From Pseudolysinimonas_A sp039912695 (GTDB lineage: Bacteria; Actinomycetota; Actinomycetes; Actinomycetales; Microbacteriaceae): a stretch of 64,000 nt of DNA. The translations under genes and the position numbers were made by a program. Each line of letters begins with the position of its first letter. Position 1 is the first letter of the stretch. The stretch spans positions 1 through 64,000 of the forward strand of contig NZ_JBDSPJ010000024.1 of assembly GCF_039912695.1 (NCBI RefSeq), given 5' to 3'. The notes beneath the pieces are model-generated. The model worked only from the letters and a program-made list of their open reading frames with translations. It did no database searches and was not told the origin of the DNA. Shown here in pieces: positions 33,295 to 41,962 of this stretch.

Positions 33295-34025
33295 CCGACG
33301 CGACCCGAGCCGACGGTAGAACACCCGACCAGTTGCGCGAGGTCACGATCGAACGCGGCTGGAGCAAGCAGGCCGAAGGCAGCGCGCTGATCTCGTTCGG
33401 CAACACCAAGGTGCTGTGCACGGCGTCGTTTACGAACGGCGTTCCGCGTTGGCTGACCGGCAAAGGCAAGGGCTGGGTCACCGCGGAGTACGCGATGCTG
33501 CCGCGCGCCACCAACGACCGCAACGACCGGGAGTCGGTCAAGGGCAAGATCGGTGGCCGTACGCACGAGATCTCCCGGCTGATCGGCCGGTCGCTGCGGC
33601 CGATCATCGACATGAAGGCAGTCGGCGAGAACACCATCGTCATCGACTGCGACGTTCTGCAGGCCGACGGCGGAACCCGCACTGCCGCGATCACCGGCGC
33701 CTACATCGCGCTGCACGACGCCGTCGAGTGGGGTCGCGAGAAGGGCTTCATCGGCAAGAACGCGAAGGTTCTGATCGACTCGGTGGCCGCAATCAGTGTC
33801 GGCATCATCGACGGCACTCCGATGCTTGACCTTCAGTACACCGAAGACGTGCGCGCCGAGACCGACATGAACGTCGTTGTCACCGGCCGCGGACTGTTCG
33901 TCGAGGTGCAGGGAACGGCCGAGGGTGCGCCGTTTGACAAACGCGAATTGGATGCTCTGCTTGAGCTCGCACTCGGCGGCACGGCGACCCTCGCCGAAGC
34001 GCAGAAGGCAGCCCTCGCGTCGTGA
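33291..34025 (+). CDS. rph: Ribonuclease PH
   Basis: A 244-residue phosphorolytic 3'-5' exoribonuclease that trims tRNA precursors. The family core is complete: TIERGWSKQAEGSALISFGN, RTHEISRLIGRSLR, VIDCDVLQADGGTRTAAITG and FVEVQGTAEGAPF. The ATG at 33291 follows AAGGAG and overlaps the murI stop. The stop overlaps the rdgB start (GTGA). Confidence 0.96.
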   Translation: MTDATRADGRTPDQLREVTIERGWSKQAEGSALISFGNTKVLCTASFTNGVPRWLTGKGKGWVTAEYAMLPRATNDRNDRESVKGKIGGRTHEISRLIGRSLRPIIDMKAVGENTIVIDCDVLQADGGTRTAAITGAYIALHDAVEWGREKGFIGKNAKVLIDSVAAISVGIIDGTPMLDLQYTEDVRAETDMNVVVTGRGLFVEVQGTAEGAPFDKRELDALLELALGGTATLAEAQKAALAS

Positions 34026-34618
34026 CGACCTTTGTGTTGGCAACTCACAACGCCCACAAGGTGGTCGAGTTGCGGCGGATCCTCGGCGACCTTCTCGGGC
34101 CGCACGAACTGATCGCCTACGACGGTCCTGAGCCGATCGAAGACGGCGACACCTTCGAGGCCAACGCCCTGATCAAGGCGCGCGCGGCCCACGCACATAC
34201 CGGGCTCCCGGCGCTCGCCGACGATTCCGGCATCTCGGTGGATGCGCTCGGGGGCGCCCCTGGCATCCATTCCGCTCGTTATGCCCTTCTGTCGGGGGCA
34301 GCAGAGCGCCGGGACGATGGCGACAACTTGGCGCTGCTGCTGACGAACCTCGAGGGGGTGGATGATCGCGCCGCCCAGTTCGTCTGCGCGGCGGCTCTGG
34401 TCGACACTGACGGTGAGTACGTCGTGCGCGGGGAATGGCCGGGAAGTGTGCTGACCGCCGCAGCGGGGGAGGGCGGCTTCGGCTACGACCCGATCTTCTT
34501 ACCCGACGGCGAAACCCGCAGTGCTGCGCAGCTGAGCCCTGCCGAGAAGGATGCCGCGAGCCACCGCGCCCGCGCGTTCATCGCTCTGACGACCGAGTTG
34601 CGTCGCCGCTACGGCTGA
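34022..34618 (+). CDS. rdgB: dITP/XTP pyrophosphatase (RdgB/HAM1)
   Basis: A 198-residue enzyme that removes non-canonical purine NTPs. The conserved start TFVLATHNAHKVVELRRIL, the metal-binding LPALADDSGISVDALGGAPG and the late GGFGYDPIF motif identify it. The GTG start overlaps the rph stop by 4 bases, so translation is probably coupled. Confidence 0.95.
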   Translation: MTTFVLATHNAHKVVELRRILGDLLGPHELIAYDGPEPIEDGDTFEANALIKARAAHAHTGLPALADDSGISVDALGGAPGIHSARYALLSGAAERRDDGDNLALLLTNLEGVDDRAAQFVCAAALVDTDGEYVVRGEWPGSVLTAAAGEGGFGYDPIFLPDGETRSAAQLSPAEKDAASHRARAFIALTTELRRRYG

Positions 34619-34624
34619 CCTCCG

Positions 34625-35017
34625 TCAGACGTCGACCTTGAAGCTGAGTTCCACGTCGCTCGCGGGGATTCCGCGCATCCCCCAGTTTTCGCGCGAGATC
34701 TCATGGATGACGACGCTGATGTGGTCGCTCGGGATTCCGAGCATCTCGAGCCGTTCCGCAATCTCGCGGTAGAGGGCGCGTTTGGCATCGACTGAGCGGC
34801 CCGCGAAGCACTCGATCGTGATCAGGGTGTAACGGTCGGGTTGTGTGAGCTCGGGGGAGACGGCGAAGCGTTCCGGGTCATACTCGATGAGTCGCACGCC
34901 GCGGTCGCCGGGCGGGATGCGAAAAGCAGCCACCATCGCAGCGTGCACGCTGTCGAGCAGCGCGGTCACCTCGCTCGACGAGTAGGGGCGGCGAACCTCG
35001 ACCAGGATTTTCGGCAT
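34625..35017 (-). CDS. Tautomerase superfamily protein
   Basis: A 130-residue protein starting Met-Pro-Lys-Ile, so after Met removal Pro would be residue 1, the catalytic base of the tautomerase superfamily. The beta-alpha-beta pattern is repeated twice (PKILVEVRRPYSSSEVTALL, then YTLITIECFAGRSVDAKRAL). Length suits the trimeric long tautomerases. I chose ATG 35017 because only this start gives Pro1, and a CAGAAT box lies 6 bases upstream. The substrate is unknown. Confidence 0.8.
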   Translation of the reverse strand: MPKILVEVRRPYSSSEVTALLDSVHAAMVAAFRIPPGDRGVRLIEYDPERFAVSPELTQPDRYTLITIECFAGRSVDAKRALYREIAERLEMLGIPSDHISVVIHEISRENWGMRGIPASDVELSFKVDV

Positions 35018-35087
35018 GGGGTGATTCTGGCGCAGCACCGACCACAGCACCGACCGGCGACGGCGCTGACCGACCAGAATGGATGCC

Positions 35088-35996
35088 GTGGGTCACGATC
35101 ACGAGCACGGCACCTCGACGAGGGCCCGACTTTCGATCGCGCTCGGCATCATTGCGGGGGTGCTGCTGCTCGAGGTGGCGGGCGCGTGGTTGTCGGGGTC
35201 GCTGGCGCTACTCGCCGATGCCGGGCACATGGCGAGCGACGCGATCGGGCTCGTCGTCGCCTTGGTCGCGAGTGTTGTGGCGGCGCGCCCGGCGACCGAT
35301 CGGCACACTTTCGGGTTCCGCCGCGTCGAAGTGCTGGGTGCCCTCGCCAACGGCGTCCTGCTGACCGTCGTCGCCGTTATCGTCGCGGTCGAGGCGATCC
35401 GGCGGCTGACCTCCACTGTCGAGGCGCACCCGCAGCCCGTCCCGCTGCTCGTGGTCGCCAGTGTCGGCCTGGCCGCGAACGTCGTCGCCCTCCTGGTGTT
35501 GCGGGGCGGCGACAAGACTTCGCTCAACCTTCGGGGCGCGATGCTCGAAGTTTTCGGCGACGTACTCGGTTCGATCGCCGCGATCGTGGCTGGCGTGGTG
35601 CTGCTCACGACCGGGTTCGTCGCGGCGGATGCCATCGCATCCCTCGCCATTGCGGCGCTCATCGTGCCGCGCGCTGCGCTGCTGCTTCGGGATGTCGTGC
35701 GCGTGCTGACCGAGTCCGCGCCACGTGAGACCGATGTCGCTCTGATCCGAACCCACCTGCTCGAAACGCCCGGAGTTGTCGCCGTGCACGACGTTCACGT
35801 CTGGGCGATCACCTCGGGGGCACCGGTGTTCAGCGCGCACGTCGAGTGCGACGCCGCGGTCTTCGAATCGGGCCGCACCGGCGAGATGCTCGACGCGCTC
35901 GGCGCGTGCCTGCATGAGCACTTCGATGTCGAGCATTCGACGTTCCAACTCGAGCCCGCCGGACACTCCGAGAGCGAGGATCCGGCTCATCGCTGA
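35088..35996 (+). CDS. Cation diffusion facilitator (Zn/Co/Cd efflux)
   Basis: A 302-residue CDF transporter with six hydrophobic helices. The metal site residues are in LLADAGHMASDAIGL (helix 2) and LEVFGDVLGS (helix 5). A His-rich N-terminus (GHDHEHG) and a C-terminal cytoplasmic domain (VAVHDVHVWAITSG) are typical of the CzcD/ZitB group, which expels Zn2+ and similar ions. I chose the GTG at 35088 because homologues begin GHDH and CAGAAT lies 7 bases upstream. ATG 35079 is possible. The NRAMP gene follows after 1 base. Confidence 0.92.
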   Translation: MGHDHEHGTSTRARLSIALGIIAGVLLLEVAGAWLSGSLALLADAGHMASDAIGLVVALVASVVAARPATDRHTFGFRRVEVLGALANGVLLTVVAVIVAVEAIRRLTSTVEAHPQPVPLLVVASVGLAANVVALLVLRGGDKTSLNLRGAMLEVFGDVLGSIAAIVAGVVLLTTGFVAADAIASLAIAALIVPRAALLLRDVVRVLTESAPRETDVALIRTHLLETPGVVAVHDVHVWAITSGAPVFSAHVECDAAVFESGRTGEMLDALGACLHEHFDVEHSTFQLEPAGHSESEDPAHR

Positions 35997-35997
35997 G

Positions 35998-37236
35998 GTG
36001 CCGGTGGCCGCGACGGCACCGCCCTCACGCCGCTCGCTCCTGCCACTGCTCGGCCCGGCGATGGTCGCTGGCGTCGCGTACCTCGACCCGGGCAACGTCG
36101 CCAGCAACATGTCGGCGGGCGCGAAATACGGCTACCTGTTGGTGTGGGTGGTCATCCTCGGCAATGCGATGGCCTGGCTCATCCAGTACCTGTCGGCCAA
36201 ACTCGGCGTCTCGACCGGCGACAGCCTGCCCGGCCTGCTTGGCAAGCGGTTCCGCACGCGGGGCGCCCGGTACGCGTACTGGATCCAGGCCGAACTCGTC
36301 GCGATGGCAACCGACGTGGCCGAAGTACTGGGGGGAGCGATCGCGCTTCAGCTCCTGTTCAACCTGCCGCTTCTCGTCGGCGGAATCATCACCGGCGTCG
36401 TCTCGATGCTGCTTCTGCTGTTGCACAGCCGCCGGGGGTCGAAGCCGTTCGAGCGGGTCATCACGGGGCTGGTCGTGATCATCGCCGTAGGATTCTGCGC
36501 CGGCATCCTGTTCGCCCCCCTCGACGGTGGTGCGGCGGTCGCCGGGCTGGTGCCGCGCTTCGAAGGGTCGGGGTCGGTGCTGCTTGCGGCATCCATTCTC
36601 GGCGCGACGGTGATGCCACACGCGATCTACGCGCACTCCGCGTTGACCCGGGACCGGTTCGGGTTCGTGCCCGAAGGCCCGGCACGACGGCTCGTGCTGC
36701 GAGCGACCCGGGTCGACGTGACCATCGCCCTCCTGATCGCCGGAACCGTCAACGTCGTCATCCTGCTGCTTGCCGCCTCGACGCTTCAGGGTGAGGCGGG
36801 CACCACGACCCTCGAGGGTGCGCACGCCGCGATCGGAGCCGCCCTCGGACCCGTCGTCGCTACCTTGTTCGCGGTCGGGCTTCTGGCATCCGGTCTCGCG
36901 TCGACCTCGGTCGGTGCCTACGCGGGTGCCGAGATCATGCGGGGGCTGCTGCACATTTCGGTGCCGCTCGTGGTGCGTCGGATCATCACGCTCATCCCGG
37001 CGCTCGCGATCCTGGTGATCGGCGTCGACCCGACCCTCGCGCTGGTGCTCAGCCAGGTGGTGCTGTCGTTCGGCATCCCGTTTGCGCTCATCCCGCTCGT
37101 GCGGCTGACGTCGCGTCGCGATCTGCTCGGTGAGTCGACGAACCGCTGGTGGACGACGGTGTTGGCGGTGATCGCAGCGGTGTTGCTGATCGCGTTGAAT
37201 ATCACCCTGCTCGTGTTGGTCACGACCGGAGTCTGA
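35998..37236 (+). CDS. mntH: NRAMP family divalent metal transporter (MntH type)
   Basis: A 412-residue proton-coupled importer with about 11 helices. The metal-binding motifs are present: YLDPGNVASN in helix 1 and ATVMPHAIYAHS in helix 6. The Met in the second motif is the residue associated with Mn2+/Fe2+ selection. The GTG start lies 1 base behind the CDF stop, so import and efflux transporters are co-transcribed, which may balance Mn against Zn. Confidence 0.92.
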   Translation: MPVAATAPPSRRSLLPLLGPAMVAGVAYLDPGNVASNMSAGAKYGYLLVWVVILGNAMAWLIQYLSAKLGVSTGDSLPGLLGKRFRTRGARYAYWIQAELVAMATDVAEVLGGAIALQLLFNLPLLVGGIITGVVSMLLLLLHSRRGSKPFERVITGLVVIIAVGFCAGILFAPLDGGAAVAGLVPRFEGSGSVLLAASILGATVMPHAIYAHSALTRDRFGFVPEGPARRLVLRATRVDVTIALLIAGTVNVVILLLAASTLQGEAGTTTLEGAHAAIGAALGPVVATLFAVGLLASGLASTSVGAYAGAEIMRGLLHISVPLVVRRIITLIPALAILVIGVDPTLALVLSQVVLSFGIPFALIPLVRLTSRRDLLGESTNRWWTTVLAVIAAVLLIALNITLLVLVTTGV

Positions 37237-37239
37237 TAC

Positions 37240-37995
37240 CTACGTGTTCGTCGGGTCTCCGTCGAACACGTGCGCGACGGCCTCATCGTCGGTGAGTGGC
37301 ACGCCGCCCGCCGCCCGCTCGCGGCGAGCCTTCATGTTCAGCCGGATGCCATGGATCACGGTCGGAACCACCGCGCAGGCGACGGCGAACAGCAGGAACA
37401 GGTCGATGTACTCGGTCACGAAGTCGGCGAGCGGCGTCACGTAGCCGAGGAAGTACCCGGCCAGGGTGAGTCCGGTGCCCCAAAGGATCGCGCCCATGGC
37501 GTTGAAGAGCGAGTAGCGGCGGTAGTTCATGTGACCGACGCCAGCGGCGACCGGGGCGAAGGTGCGCACGATCGGTACGAAGCGAGCCGCGACGATCGCG
37601 AGCAGGCCGAACCGGTCGAAGAACTTGTTGGTGCGAACGACATTCTCTTTCGAGAACAGCCCGCTCTCTTTCTGCTCGAAGATGCGCGGCCCCGCCTTGT
37701 GGCCGATCAGGTAGCCGACTTCACCGCCGGCGAAGGCCGCAAACGAGATCCCCAGGCAGACCAGCCAGATCGGCAACAGGATGCCGGTCCCCTTCTCGGC
37801 ACCGGTGAAGGTGAGAAGTCCCGAGATGATGAGCAACGTGTCACCCGGGAGGATGAAACCGATCAGCAGACCGGTCTCGGCGAAGATGATGATGCAGACC
37901 ACCAGCACCGCCCACGGACCCGCCGCATTGATAATCGCGGCCGGGTCAAGCCACGGAATGAGGCCCGCAGGAACTGCTGCCAGCAGAGAAAGCAC
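37240..37995 (-). CDS. DedA family membrane protein
   Basis: A 251-residue protein of the DedA/VTT family. It shows AETGLLIGFILPGDTLLIIS (the E...PGD motif), GGEVGYLIGHKAG and the conserved RFVPIVRTFAPVAAG signature, with four to five hydrophobic helices. DedA proteins affect lipid flipping and membrane potential. I chose the GTG at 37995, which has TGGAG 5 bases upstream. The open frame continues to 38145, but that part is charged and not conserved in type. It is convergent with mntH. Confidence 0.85.
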   Translation of the reverse strand: MLSLLAAVPAGLIPWLDPAAIINAAGPWAVLVVCIIIFAETGLLIGFILPGDTLLIISGLLTFTGAEKGTGILLPIWLVCLGISFAAFAGGEVGYLIGHKAGPRIFEQKESGLFSKENVVRTNKFFDRFGLLAIVAARFVPIVRTFAPVAAGVGHMNYRRYSLFNAMGAILWGTGLTLAGYFLGYVTPLADFVTEYIDLFLLFAVACAVVPTVIHGIRLNMKARRERAAGGVPLTDDEAVAHVFDGDPTNT

Positions 37996-38337
37996 GGTGC
38001 TCCAGTCGTCGGTCGCATCGCGATCGGCGGATACGTTCCGCTCAGCGTACCTGTCCTCCGCTGGGCAGAGTTGGGGATCGGGTCTTGGCCCCTCGGACCA
38101 CACAGAATGGCTGTTGACCCCTGTGAGCGTGGAGAGCGTGAGCACGTGGAGCGGCCTAAGTCCGATCCAAAAGTTCGCAGGGCCGCTCCAAAACTTGGAC
38201 CGGGATCCTTCGCTGAGATCAGGGACTGTACGCTGCGGCGACCAGACGCCCGCGATCGGATAGCACTAGACCATCGACCGGCACCTGCGCGGAGGCAGTG
38301 GACGCAGAGCTCTGCTCTCAGGTTCCCCTTTGGGCGG
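37996..38337. other. Gene-poor spacer upstream of the DedA gene
   Basis: I see no gene, RNA or strong repeat in these 342 bases. Composition becomes less GC-biased toward 38.1 kb, close to the start of the accessory operon. Confidence 0.5.
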
Positions 38338-38475
38338 TCATTCGGAGCGCGCCGCCCTGACGAGCAAGGCGACAACAATCCCCACGACGAGCAACGTCAG
38401 CGCTATGCCCGGCAGGATTGCGAGCATTAAATGCGGGCCGAAGTCCGCGATGCTCGGGCCGTCGAAGTCTGTCAT
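38338..38475 (-). CDS. 45-residue single-helix membrane peptide
   Basis: This small frame starts at ATG 38475 with GGAG 9 bases upstream and ends at 38338. The product has a polar N-terminus (TDFDGPSIADFG), one strong transmembrane helix (AILPGIALTLLVVGIVVALL) and a basic end (VRAARSE). The features match many short actinobacterial membrane peptides. I do not recognise a function. It lies between the DedA gene and the export operon on the same strand. Confidence 0.65.
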   Translation of the reverse strand: MTDFDGPSIADFGPHLMLAILPGIALTLLVVGIVVALLVRAARSE

Positions 38476-38702
38476 GGGACCACTCCGGTGTGGGCGCTGA
38501 GTCCGATTGATTGAAATTCGAATCTACGTCTCAGCAGAGCGAGCGGTCAAGCCGGCAAGAGGCAGAGAGCGCAGGGGATTCGAGTGTGGGTCCCAAGCCA
38601 TTTGAGCTGCTGCTAGCGCAGACTTTCCCAACCTTCTGTCAACGGGGTCGAACGGCGTGGTGGTCTCGAAAGGGCCGCAGAGCGCGTCAGCCTCAGGTCC
38701 TC

Positions 38703-39737
38703 TCAGCGATCTCGAGCGAGGACGGCTGGGCTTCGTCGGGTTGCGAAATAGGCGACAAACCAGAACCCGACCAAAGATGTCAGGCCAGTGACCCATGGCC
38801 ACAACAACGTGGTCAGCGGCATGGTGGGTACCACGAGGAGAGCGATCACGCAGCCGAACGATCCAAATGCAACCGTGACGCCAGCCAAGAGTGCCTGCTC
38901 GGCTGCGAGAAGTATCACCAAGTCACGCCGGCTCGTCCCTGAAAGCCGATAAGCGGCCAGTTCGCTGCTGCGCATCGATAACAGTGCGCCGCCAAGGATG
39001 AGTCCCAGTAGCCCGAAGCCGAGCGGGACCCATCTTGTTGGCCTACTTCCAAATGCCTGCAAGATGTCGAAGGTTTCGTTGACATAGGGAGTGACGGCAA
39101 TGTCGCCGCCATCAGTACGCAGCTGGGCCGAAATCAGGGCCGCTTGCCTCGTCACCGACTCGGAATCGCCCAGTTCGATCACGCACTGACGCGTCCAAGT
39201 CGTCGTGAATGGGACCCGGACCGCCACTGCTGAATTCAAGCCGAAAGCTTCGGGCTGGGGCTGGCCCACACGAGCAGTCAACACTTCCCCCTCGACCACG
39301 AGGGTGATGTCGCCGGGCGCTAGGCCGAGGCTCGACCCCACCACTGCCGCCACATGATCGAGTTCCGGAAGGAGCGAGGGGCTAACCCCGACGAGAGGAA
39401 CCCTTGGTCCCAATTGAGTGACGTTGGTTGAATCCAACGCGACGACAGCGCCAGCACGCTCGACCGCCAGGAGCTCGGATGTCGCCTCACAGGATGCAAT
39501 TGAGATCTCTGCGGGGCTCGCCGGATCAGTGGCCTGAGCGATCAGGACGTTCCGTCCCCTGAGGTCGAGCGATTCAATGTTGCGTGACAGCGTGTGCCAA
39601 TCACTGGCGGAAGTGAGCGCAAGTCCAAGTCCCAAAAGAATGGAGACTGCTATGGCGATCGATTGACGAGATCGCCATAGCAGCGCGTTGCGACGGGCCT
39701 CATCGAAGATCGCACCGGTTCTCCAACGACCGTTCAC
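38703..39737 (-). CDS. FtsX/MacB-like ABC permease of the peptide-export operon
   Basis: A 344-residue permease with the MacB/FtsX layout: one N-terminal helix (SIAIAVSILLGLGLALT), an extracytoplasmic domain of about 190 residues, then three helices (from WVPLGFGLLGLILGGALLSM to the C-terminus). Two Cys in the outer domain (IASCEAT and TRQCVIEL) could be paired. It overlaps the ATPase gene by 4 bases (ATG within its stop). With the adaptor it should form a mechanotransmission-type exporter that handles a substrate outside the membrane. Confidence 0.8.
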   Translation of the reverse strand: MNGRWRTGAIFDEARRNALLWRSRQSIAIAVSILLGLGLALTSASDWHTLSRNIESLDLRGRNVLIAQATDPASPAEISIASCEATSELLAVERAGAVVALDSTNVTQLGPRVPLVGVSPSLLPELDHVAAVVGSSLGLAPGDITLVVEGEVLTARVGQPQPEAFGLNSAVAVRVPFTTTWTRQCVIELGDSESVTRQAALISAQLRTDGGDIAVTPYVNETFDILQAFGSRPTRWVPLGFGLLGLILGGALLSMRSSELAAYRLSGTSRRDLVILLAAEQALLAGVTVAFGSFGCVIALLVVPTMPLTTLLWPWVTGLTSLVGFWFVAYFATRRSPAVLARDR

Positions 39738-40354
39738 GTCAAGTTCCGAAGGTCAATCACGTGGTCTGCTACCGTCCGCAGGACGTCGTCGTGAGTCGCG
39801 ACCACCACCGTCGCAAACCGCGTTAGATCGCGAAGGAGCGATGAAACAAGACGAACGTTTTCGACATCCAGACCGGCGCTCGGCTCATCGGCAAGAATGA
39901 TCGACCTGCTGCTGACCAGGCCTCTTGCCATCGCAAGACGCTGAAGCTCACCGCCTGAAAGAGTCCCGGCCTTCACGCTTCCTCTCTGCGCCAATCCGAC
40001 AAGTTGAAGGGCGGCAAGGCTACGTTCATTGGCCTCCGTGCGAGCCAAGCCATTGGCAAGGGCCGCGATCGCGACGTTATCGAGTACTGAGCGAAGTGGC
40101 AGCGAATTCGCGCCCTGCGGAAGCCAGATCGCCTCGCGAGAGGATGGAGGACTTCTTCGACCTTCCTCAACGAGGGCAATCCGACCAATCGTTGGCTGAT
40201 CAAAGCCGGCGAGAGCGGCCAGTAGAGAGGTTTTGCCCGATCCAGACGGGCCAACCAGTGCCGTCAGCTGGCGCTCCGGTATTCGCCCAGAGAGGCCCGA
40301 GAAGATCACCCGGTCGCCATATGAAATGCCGACGTCGTCGAGCTCTATCCACAC
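39734..40354 (-). CDS. ABC ATPase of the peptide-export operon (MacB/LolD type)
   Basis: A 206-residue stand-alone nucleotide-binding protein. Walker A is GPSGSGKTSLL, the signature LSGGELQRLAMARGL is canonical, Walker B is SIILADEPSAGLD, and the switch His is in VVATHDD. The size and motif spacing match the LolD/MacB ATPase group that pairs with FtsX-like permeases. It overlaps both neighbours (10 and 4 bases), so the operon is tightly coupled. Confidence 0.88.
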   Translation of the reverse strand: MWIELDDVGISYGDRVIFSGLSGRIPERQLTALVGPSGSGKTSLLAALAGFDQPTIGRIALVEEGRRSPPSSREAIWLPQGANSLPLRSVLDNVAIAALANGLARTEANERSLAALQLVGLAQRGSVKAGTLSGGELQRLAMARGLVSSRSIILADEPSAGLDVENVRLVSSLLRDLTRFATVVVATHDDVLRTVADHVIDLRNLT

Positions 40355-41460
40355 AGGTCCAGTACCTTGCGGTCGAGTTCAGAGACACGCAATTGAACGT
40401 TACGGCCGACGAGCGAGCGATCCACGTACGCGACACCAACTTCGGTGCTCGGGATGACGTCTTCGATCCGCACGGGCAGGTAGGTTCCGGCGTCGACTTG
40501 GAAGACACACAAGGCGCCGCTAGGAGACGAGTAGACAGCGGTGGTTGGGACTGTCCCAACCCGGATCGGAGCGGCGAGCGCTAGAGAGAGGCCGCTCGCC
40601 TTGCCCGAGTCGTCCAAGACGATCGAGCCGTCAGCGATCCGATCTCTTATGAATGCTGACAGGGCGGCCTGGTCTTTGTCGTCCAAATGAACTGACTTCA
40701 ACTCGAGGCTATCGTTACCAACGACGAGACTCGTAGCGGCGTCCTCGAATTGATCGAGCCGGGCGGAACCGTCAGCAGTGCGCAACGTCACGCTCCGCAC
40801 CTCCCGTGCTAGGTCAAAGATTCCGGCCGACGCCGTAACGACATCGCCCACCGAAACACGCACTGATGTGATGACAGCGGTCGGCGGCACGTAGGCCACG
40901 TATTCCGGCCCAAATGTGCTGCCGGCCGGTGCACCGAGGCTCAAACGAAGGGCGCGCACTGCAGCGAGAGTTTGACGGTCGAAGGTGTCAGATTCCACCG
41001 CCACCTCCATACCGCGCGCCGCCAGCAGACCGTGAAGGGTCACGACATCCGGCCCGTGATCGCCGAGCTTGAGCTCCCGGTAGAGCGGCGAGCCGCCGAC
41101 TTCGGCGATGATTTGAGTCCCGTCGATCGTCACGAGCGTCGTTGCTTGAGAGACCGACCCCGAAGCGAGCTCGGACACCCCTGTAATTGTCCCTGAAACC
41201 GGAGAGGCCACGCTTCTCGTGGGACCGAGTCCAACAGACGCGACGATGTCAACGCGGAGATCCCGACTGCGTTCCCCGACTACGACTGTCGGCGGTCCCT
41301 TCGCCGGCGCGACTGCGGCCTCGTCGCCAGCGAAAGCTAAGGGAACGACGATCGCGAACGCGATCGCGGGCGTGATCCAAAGGAAAGATGGCACAAGCCA
41401 TGGCGGCGGGTTCAATGACGGACGGGACCTAGGACTAACGTCACGTTTTACCCGCGTCAT
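40345..41460 (-). CDS. HlyD/MacA-like adaptor with peptidoglycan-binding domain
   Basis: A 371-residue membrane-anchored adaptor. After a short basic cytoplasmic end there is one helix (FLWITPAIAFAIVVPLAFAG), then a lipoyl/barrel-sandwich half (SPVSGTITGVSELASGSVSQ). A peptidoglycan-binding-1-like segment follows (LGDHGPDVVTLHGLLAARGM), then a second barrel part. In Gram-positive exporters such adaptors link the ABC permease to the wall. I chose ATG 41460. It overlaps the lipoprotein stop by 4 bases. Confidence 0.8.
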   Translation of the reverse strand: MTRVKRDVSPRSRPSLNPPPWLVPSFLWITPAIAFAIVVPLAFAGDEAAVAPAKGPPTVVVGERSRDLRVDIVASVGLGPTRSVASPVSGTITGVSELASGSVSQATTLVTIDGTQIIAEVGGSPLYRELKLGDHGPDVVTLHGLLAARGMEVAVESDTFDRQTLAAVRALRLSLGAPAGSTFGPEYVAYVPPTAVITSVRVSVGDVVTASAGIFDLAREVRSVTLRTADGSARLDQFEDAATSLVVGNDSLELKSVHLDDKDQAALSAFIRDRIADGSIVLDDSGKASGLSLALAAPIRVGTVPTTAVYSSPSGALCVFQVDAGTYLPVRIEDVIPSTEVGVAYVDRSLVGRNVQLRVSELDRKVLDLCG

Positions 41461-41951
41461 TTCCCCGCGAGGCACGCTTCCGGATCTTTGCCGATTTCGA
41501 TCAAACGTTGCTTCATTTCTTCGACCGTACCAACAAACGAGTCGCCAGCGAGATATAAGCAGGTCGAAAGTCTGGTCGCGATCGTCGGATGCGCAATCTG
41601 CCAAGCGACATCGATCGCGTAGAACTCAAGGTTGTAGCAGCGGTCATACAGCCCCGAGTCAACTGCTTCTTGAGGAACGCCGTAGTAATGAGTGTCCTCT
41701 TCCATGGGCTGGTCGAGCAATGGGATGCCGCCAGCGTCCATGCATGCGGCGAAGCGACGGTAGCCGGCGTCATAATCATCGCGAGAGACGACGCCATCGG
41801 ACAGTGCGGCGATCACGTCAGGAGACGACGAGGCGATTGCCTGATCAGAAACTTGTTGAGCATTCGATGGCACCGTTGGCGAGGAAGTGCAACTCGCAAG
41901 GGTAACCGCGCCGATGAGAGCGACCAACGCAAGGATGGCCGCTCTCATCAT
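41457..41951 (-). CDS. Lipoprotein of the peptide-export operon
   Basis: A 164-residue lipoprotein with signal LALVALIGAVTLASC (lipobox LASC). The mature part holds the pattern ALSDGVVSRDDYDAGYRRFA followed by ACMDAGGI and several more Cys. The same pattern, ALxDGxxSxxxY...C...GI, occurs in the lipoprotein at 43811-44293, so the two are homologous. The start at 41951 gives an intact signal peptide. It lies 11 bases behind the secreted peptide gene and overlaps the adaptor. A role as immunity or substrate-handling factor is plausible but unproven. Confidence 0.75.
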   Translation of the reverse strand: MMRAAILALVALIGAVTLASCTSSPTVPSNAQQVSDQAIASSSPDVIAALSDGVVSRDDYDAGYRRFAACMDAGGIPLLDQPMEEDTHYYGVPQEAVDSGLYDRCYNLEFYAIDVAWQIAHPTIATRLSTCLYLAGDSFVGTVEEMKQRLIEIGKDPEACLAGK

Positions 41952-41962
41952 TGAGCTTGGTG

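Noticed and set aside
35079..35087. ATG 35079 as start of the CDF transporter
   Set aside because: The GTG at 35088 gives the usual GHDH start and has a CAGAAT box 7 bases upstream. The ATG start would overlap that box.
37270..38430. 386-codon plus-strand frame across the DedA gene
   Set aside because: It is antisense to DedA, which has the family motifs. Its composition is strongly charged and repetitive.
38575..38610. tRNA-like segment (GATTCGAGTGTGGGTCCC) that might be the second attachment site of an island at tRNA-Leu
   Set aside because: The order of bases does not match the tRNA-Leu 3' end and identity is short, so I cannot support an att site.
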